Shown: one piece after another, positions 59,657 to 64,000 of the stretch | How positions within the stretch are numbered: position 1 is the first letter of the stretch | Layout of the letters: each line of letters starts with the position of its first letter | Assembly (NCBI RefSeq): GCF_905175375.1 | Contig: NZ_CAJIMS010000001.1 | Coordinates: forward strand, 2,666,001 to 2,730,000 | Origin: Chryseobacterium aquaeductus | GTDB taxonomy: Bacteria; Bacteroidota; Bacteroidia; Flavobacteriales; Weeksellaceae | DNA: 64,000 nt | Direction of reading: 5' to 3' | Made by a program: the position numbers and the translations under genes | The notes under the pieces: generated by a model | What the model was told of the DNA's origin: nothing | Seen by the model: the letters and a program-made list of their open reading frames with translations, nothing else | Databases searched by the model: none

Positions 59657-61336
59657 TTAATTCAGTGATTCTTTTCTCAGTTTACTGTTTTTATAACCGT
59701 AGCAAAAATAAATGACCAAGCCTAAGGCGAACCAGAGACCGAACCAGAACCAATTGTCGTGGCTCATTCCTGTGAGCAAATAAAGACAAGAGCTCAGACC
59801 AATTAAAGGAATTAGTGAAAGATTTTTGATGAAAGTTACCACGCAGAGTATCAGATTTACAATGATAAAAAAGAAAATTGACGCTCTGAATTCTCCTTCT
59901 TTAGGATCATTCCAGTCCATTAAAGTATTGAAAAATGCTGGCTGAAAATAATAGAATCCTACCAAACATCCGATAAAAATAACAGGAAAAATTATCTTAC
60001 CATTTATATATGGAAGGTGGAATCTCCCTTTGATCTTTTCCTTAGCAGGAAGCATTAAAACTCCTGCACAAACCAATACAAAGGCGAATATAGTTCCGAT
60101 ACTGGTAAAATCTAAGATGAAACTTTTATCTGTAAAAATAATAGGAACACCTACTACAATTCCTGTAATGATGGTGGCAAATGATGGTGTTTTGTATTTT
60201 GGATGTACAGTCTGAAACTTTTTAGGCATCAACCCGTCACGGCTCATTGCGTACCAGATTCTCGGCTGTCCCATCTGGAAAACCAATAAAACTGTAGTGA
60301 TAGCGACAATGGCGACAAAAGAAACTACCAGTTCCATCCAGGCAACATTGGCATTAGTTTTTTCAAATATAAATGAAAGCGGATCTCCTACACCGTCAAA
60401 TTTTCTGTAATCCACCATTCCCGTAAGAACTAGAGTAAGTATGATGTAAATTACGGTACAAAGTGCAAGTGAGATAATCATGCCTTTGGGCAAGGTTTTT
60501 TGAGGATCTTTAGTTTCTTCAGACAGTACACTCAGCGCATCAAAACCGATGTAGGCAAAGAAAACTCCGGAAACGGCACTCATCACACCCGCAAAGCCAT
60601 TAGGCATGAAAGATGTAACGCCTGTTTCAGGGTTTAAAGGTGTCCAGTTTTCTGTATTGATGTAAGAAAAACCTACCAAAATCACCAAAACAATGACTGC
60701 CAATTTTAAAATTACCAATGAGTTGTTAAAGTTTTTGCTTTCTTTTAAACCTAAATAACAAAGCCATGTAATCAAACCATTTATCACCAATGCAGGAATA
60801 TCAACTATGAATTTCAGACTTCCCAATAATGGTGCATTCGCCCATGCACTGATAAGTTCTTTGTTTTCTGAACCGTTTTGAAAAGCTTTTTTAGCTTCGG
60901 TATAGCTGCACGTGAGATATTCCGGGATGTGCATATCCAGACGTCCGAGGAAGCTGGTAAGATAATCTGACCATGAAAATGCAACATATATATTTCCAAA
61001 AGAATATTCCATGATTAAAGCCCAACCAATGATCCAAGCCATCAATTCTCCAAAACTTGCATACGCATAGGTATAGGCAGATCCTGCAGTAGGAATTCTG
61101 CTGGCAAATTCTGCATAGCACAGCGCTGTAAAACCACAGGCAAAACCACAGATTAAATAAAGTAGAATAACTCCGGGACCACCTCGAAAAACCGCTTCAC
61201 CCAAACTGCTGAAACTTCCAGCTCCAATAATTGCTGCAATACCAAAAAATACGATGTCCCAAACACCTAAAACTCTTAAAAGATTGGTGGAAGTATCTGT
61301 TTCTGAATAGTTTTTTCTTTTGAAAAGTTGATTCAT
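59657..61336 (-). CDS. APC superfamily amino-acid permease
   Basis: 559 residues with about 12-14 transmembrane helices. The APC signature FGIAAIIGAGSFSSLGEAVFRGGPGVI near the start and YAEFASRIPTAGSAYTYAYASFGE in helix 3 are typical of cationic or neutral amino-acid transporters (CAT/YfnA group). It is a cytoplasmic-membrane importer, probably proton- or sodium-coupled. Substrate cannot be deduced. The gene is divergent from the TPR gene. Confidence 0.92.
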   Translation of the reverse strand: MNQLFKRKNYSETDTSTNLLRVLGVWDIVFFGIAAIIGAGSFSSLGEAVFRGGPGVILLYLICGFACGFTALCYAEFASRIPTAGSAYTYAYASFGELMAWIIGWALIMEYSFGNIYVAFSWSDYLTSFLGRLDMHIPEYLTCSYTEAKKAFQNGSENKELISAWANAPLLGSLKFIVDIPALVINGLITWLCYLGLKESKNFNNSLVILKLAVIVLVILVGFSYINTENWTPLNPETGVTSFMPNGFAGVMSAVSGVFFAYIGFDALSVLSEETKDPQKTLPKGMIISLALCTVIYIILTLVLTGMVDYRKFDGVGDPLSFIFEKTNANVAWMELVVSFVAIVAITTVLLVFQMGQPRIWYAMSRDGLMPKKFQTVHPKYKTPSFATIITGIVVGVPIIFTDKSFILDFTSIGTIFAFVLVCAGVLMLPAKEKIKGRFHLPYINGKIIFPVIFIGCLVGFYYFQPAFFNTLMDWNDPKEGEFRASIFFFIIVNLILCVVTFIKNLSLIPLIGLSSCLYLLTGMSHDNWFWFGLWFALGLVIYFCYGYKNSKLRKESLN

Positions 61337-61586
61337 TTAATAATTATATAAGTTGAAAGAAACAAATGTAATTATTTCTACTAAATATTTAATATTTTCT
61401 TAATATTTCTTGTAAAAAAGTTAATAAGTATTAAAAAATAATCCACATACTAACAATATGTTAAAACGCTTGTTTATGCAATATCTTTTTAATATTTTCG
61501 TTGATAAATTGTGGATAACTATTTCCATAAAGTTTAAAATTTACAGCCTTTATTTAGTGCCTACACATTTTAAAATTTGATAGTAA
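61337..61586. promoter_or_regulatory. AT-rich divergent intergenic region with DnaA-box-like sites
   Basis: A 250-base gap between divergent genes. It contains a perfect DnaA box on the minus strand (TGTGGATAA, 61510-61518) and a one-mismatch box on the plus strand (TAATCCACA, 61439-61447). Several AT-only stretches (AATATTTCTTG, TTAATATTTT) surround them. No gene is present. Confidence 0.35.
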
Positions 61587-64000
61587 ATGAAATCAAAAAA
61601 AATACTTCTAGCGGCTGCGGTTTTCTATTTTGGAATGTCCGAAGCGCAACAATCTCAATATTTTACCCAAAAAGAGAACTACAGGTTTAATTTAGCTGAA
61701 AATCTTTATCAGACCAAAATATATAACGCTTCACAATACGAATATGCAAGACAGTATTTCTACAATCAGAATCTGTCTCAATCTAAAAAAGAAGCTGCCC
61801 AGTTTTTTGATAATGTGATAGGAGTTATTCTTCAAAAAAATCATGCAGAAGAAGGATTAACGGCTTTTATCAAAGAATATCCAAATTCTGCTTATTTCGC
61901 TCAGGCAAATTTACCTTTAGCCGATTATTATCTGGCAAAAAAAGATTTCAAAAAAGCTTTGGAAACTTTGAAAAAAGTAAATCAATATCAATTGACTCGT
62001 GAAGAAAACACGCAGTATATTTTGAAATTGGGCTACGCAAAATTCATGATGGGGGATTCTAAAGGCGCGATTGATGCTCTTGAAGAAGCTTACAAAACCG
62101 TTGACGAATCTGAAAAAGGAGACGTTGCGTATATGCTGGGTCATTTGTATTACTCTAATAAACAGAACGACCAGGCTTTCCAATATTTTGATACTGTAAA
62201 AGATCAGCCGAAGTTTTCTAAACTGGTGCGTCCTTATTATGTACAGATGCACTACAATGATAAGGATTACGACAAAGCGATTTCCGAAGGAACGGCGTTG
62301 TTGAACGAAGATATTTCAGAATCTTATAAAGCAGAGGTTCACAAAATCATCGGTGAAAGTTATTTCATGAAAAATGATTACGCCGCCGCTTATCCTCATT
62401 TAAAAGATTATCTGAGCGTTCAGCAAAACCCATCCGAAAACGATTTGTATGAAATGGGATTTGTTGCTGCCCAGCTGAAAAAATATGATGAGGCGGTTTC
62501 TTATTACAATCAATTGATCAACAGTAATTCGGCATTGGCTCAGAATGCTTATTACCAATTGGGAAATGCTTATCTGGCGGTCGACAAGAAGCAGGAAGCA
62601 CTTTCGGCATTCCGTTCTTCTTATCAGATGGATTATGATGCCAGTGTAAAACAATTGGCTCACGAGCAATATGCAAAATTAGGCTACGACATCGGAAATC
62701 CGTTTGAAAGCCCTACAGCAGTAATTCAGGATTATATTACAGCAAACCCGAGTGGTACAAAAAATGCAGAAATGAGATCACTTTTGGTGAAATCTTATCT
62801 GTATTCCGGGAACTTTAAAGAGACTTTGAATGCCATCGATACATTACCCAATTCAACTCCTGAAACTGATAAAGTAGATCAGGAAGTTTCTTATCTCTTG
62901 GGAACTGAAGAATTTAACAAAGGTAATTTTGATGAAGCTGAAAAATATTTTTTAAGAAGCTTAGAATTTGACATCAATAAAGAATTCAATAGCAGAGCAT
63001 TGTATTGGCTGGGACAGGTGTATTATCAGAAAGGGAATTACCCATCAGCAATTGTACGATACGAAAAATTACTGAACGAGACTTTCCCCGAAAAGCAGCA
63101 ATTGCCTTATGATCTGGGATATGCATATTTTAAATCTAAAAAGTTTGATCAGGCCGAAAATTATTTTAAGCAATATCTGACGAATCCTAAGATTGAATTT
63201 AAAAATGATGCAGAACTTCGTTTAGCGGATATTAATTATGCCAATAATAATTTGGATGAAGCGATTGCAATTTATGATAAAAATGAAGAATCCACAGATT
63301 ATACATTGTATCAAAAATCGCTGGCATTAGGATTTAAAGGTGATAATGCTGCCAAAATATCGAATTTAAAATCGTTGATTTCTACATACCCAGATTCAGA
63401 ATATCAGGATGATGCTCAATACGAGATCGGTTCTGCCTACGCAGCGTTAGATGATTTTGCAAATTCCAATGATTTTTTCGGAAAAGTAATCAAATCTTCT
63501 TCTGATAAAGATTTGGTAGCGAATGCATCTATTTTCAGAGCGCAAAATTATATCGAGCAAAACCAAAGTGATAAAGCTTTATCTGAATTGAAAGCTTTGG
63601 GTAATCAATACAAAAATACTCCGTATGCACAGAAAGTTGTGCAGGCGGCAAAACCTATTTTTACGAAAAACGGAGATGTTTCCGGATATGCCGATTTTGC
63701 CAACAGCATCGGTGTAAATATTGACGCTGCTGAAATTGATGAGATCAACCTATCAACCGGTAAGCAATATTTTGTGAAAAAAGATTACAAAAATGCAATC
63801 TCGTATTACGAGAAATATTTAACTCAAAACCCAACAGGCGAAGGGCTTTATCAGGCAAAATATGAATTGGGCGAAAGCTACTACCAAACCAATAATTCTA
63901 CAAAAGCATTACTGGTTTTACAGGAAGTTGCCGATGTACAGAATGATTATCAGGATGATGCGCAAACCCGTTTAGTACAAATATTTGTTGCGCAAGGCAA
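61587..64000 (+). CDS. Large tetratricopeptide-repeat protein, exported (3' end outside window)
   Basis: At least 804 codons from ATG 61587, open to the window end. Signal peptide about 1-21 (MKSKKILLAAAVFYFGMSEA). The rest is TPR after TPR, with the usual pattern of small and aromatic residues (ADYYLAKKDFKKALETLKKV; AYYQLGNAYLAVDKKQEALS; ALYWLGQVYYQKGNYPSAIV). It is probably a periplasmic scaffold for protein-protein contacts. Similar long TPR proteins are common in Bacteroidota and of unknown specific function. Confidence 0.88.
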   Translation, partial: MKSKKILLAAAVFYFGMSEAQQSQYFTQKENYRFNLAENLYQTKIYNASQYEYARQYFYNQNLSQSKKEAAQFFDNVIGVILQKNHAEEGLTAFIKEYPNSAYFAQANLPLADYYLAKKDFKKALETLKKVNQYQLTREENTQYILKLGYAKFMMGDSKGAIDALEEAYKTVDESEKGDVAYMLGHLYYSNKQNDQAFQYFDTVKDQPKFSKLVRPYYVQMHYNDKDYDKAISEGTALLNEDISESYKAEVHKIIGESYFMKNDYAAAYPHLKDYLSVQQNPSENDLYEMGFVAAQLKKYDEAVSYYNQLINSNSALAQNAYYQLGNAYLAVDKKQEALSAFRSSYQMDYDASVKQLAHEQYAKLGYDIGNPFESPTAVIQDYITANPSGTKNAEMRSLLVKSYLYSGNFKETLNAIDTLPNSTPETDKVDQEVSYLLGTEEFNKGNFDEAEKYFLRSLEFDINKEFNSRALYWLGQVYYQKGNYPSAIVRYEKLLNETFPEKQQLPYDLGYAYFKSKKFDQAENYFKQYLTNPKIEFKNDAELRLADINYANNNLDEAIAIYDKNEESTDYTLYQKSLALGFKGDNAAKISNLKSLISTYPDSEYQDDAQYEIGSAYAALDDFANSNDFFGKVIKSSSDKDLVANASIFRAQNYIEQNQSDKALSELKALGNQYKNTPYAQKVVQAAKPIFTKNGDVSGYADFANSIGVNIDAAEIDEINLSTGKQYFVKKDYKNAISYYEKYLTQNPTGEGLYQAKYELGESYYQTNNSTKALLVLQEVADVQNDYQDDAQTRLVQIFVAQG

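Overview
The window is AT-rich chromosomal DNA from a member of the Bacteroidota, most likely family Weeksellaceae, close to Chryseobacterium or Elizabethkingia. The evidence is three cell-surface proteins with type IX secretion (T9SS) C-terminal sorting domains, a flavobacterial glycosylasparaginase precursor, a monomeric isocitrate dehydrogenase, Bacteroidota-style promoters (TAnnTTTG), poor Shine-Dalgarno sequences and many intergenic REP-like repeats. No tRNA, rRNA, CRISPR array, transposase or integrase was recognised.

Layout. 1-8068: 3' part of dnaE, then two tandem paralogous T9SS adhesin-like proteins with duplicated terminators. 8347-16213: a K+-channel-like protein with a small membrane partner, diverging from nif3 and a cysteine-less zinc-ribbon homologue; then acyl-CoA synthetase, acyl-CoA dehydrogenase and small envelope proteins. 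16433-22521: a secreted metzincin protease, a DUF4197 protein and a GH20 hexosaminidase. 22540-26604: a sulfur cassette made of a Crp/Fnr regulator, a TauE-like exporter, a persulfide-dioxygenase/rhodanese fusion and two half-size YeeE/YedE transporters. Two near-identical 25-bp sites lie at the same distance from promoter-like TTTG elements. 26709-31931: glycosylasparaginase, icd, tpx and a DUF763 protein. 32046-38338: a run of small stand-alone stress or detoxification-type proteins (Crp, VOC, DinB, SRPBCC, SDR, DoxX), with one pseudogene carrying an in-frame TGA. 38517-46639: an S9 peptidase, an ECF sigma operon, a DnaJ-domain membrane protein, a cysteine-rich miniprotein and gcvP. 46717-53350: an accessory zone in which minus-strand genes of unknown function are each bracketed by CTGCTAAC/GTTAGCAG boxes, some inside long attC-like imperfect hairpins. 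This zone also holds a T9SS pectate-lyase-like protein, REP pairs and an 11-unit 21-bp tandem repeat. 53628-64000: an AAA+ ATPase, MepB, a Nei/Fpg-like glycosylase, dGTPase, an SPFH protein, a DUF4377 lipoprotein, an Mpo1-like protein, an APC amino-acid permease and the 5' part of a large TPR protein.

The strongest candidates for undescribed biology are the integron-cassette-like repeats at 46717-53350 and the Crp/Fnr-controlled sulfur cassette with its duplicated operator. Function calls come from reading the translated sequence and recognising motifs; no database search was run.
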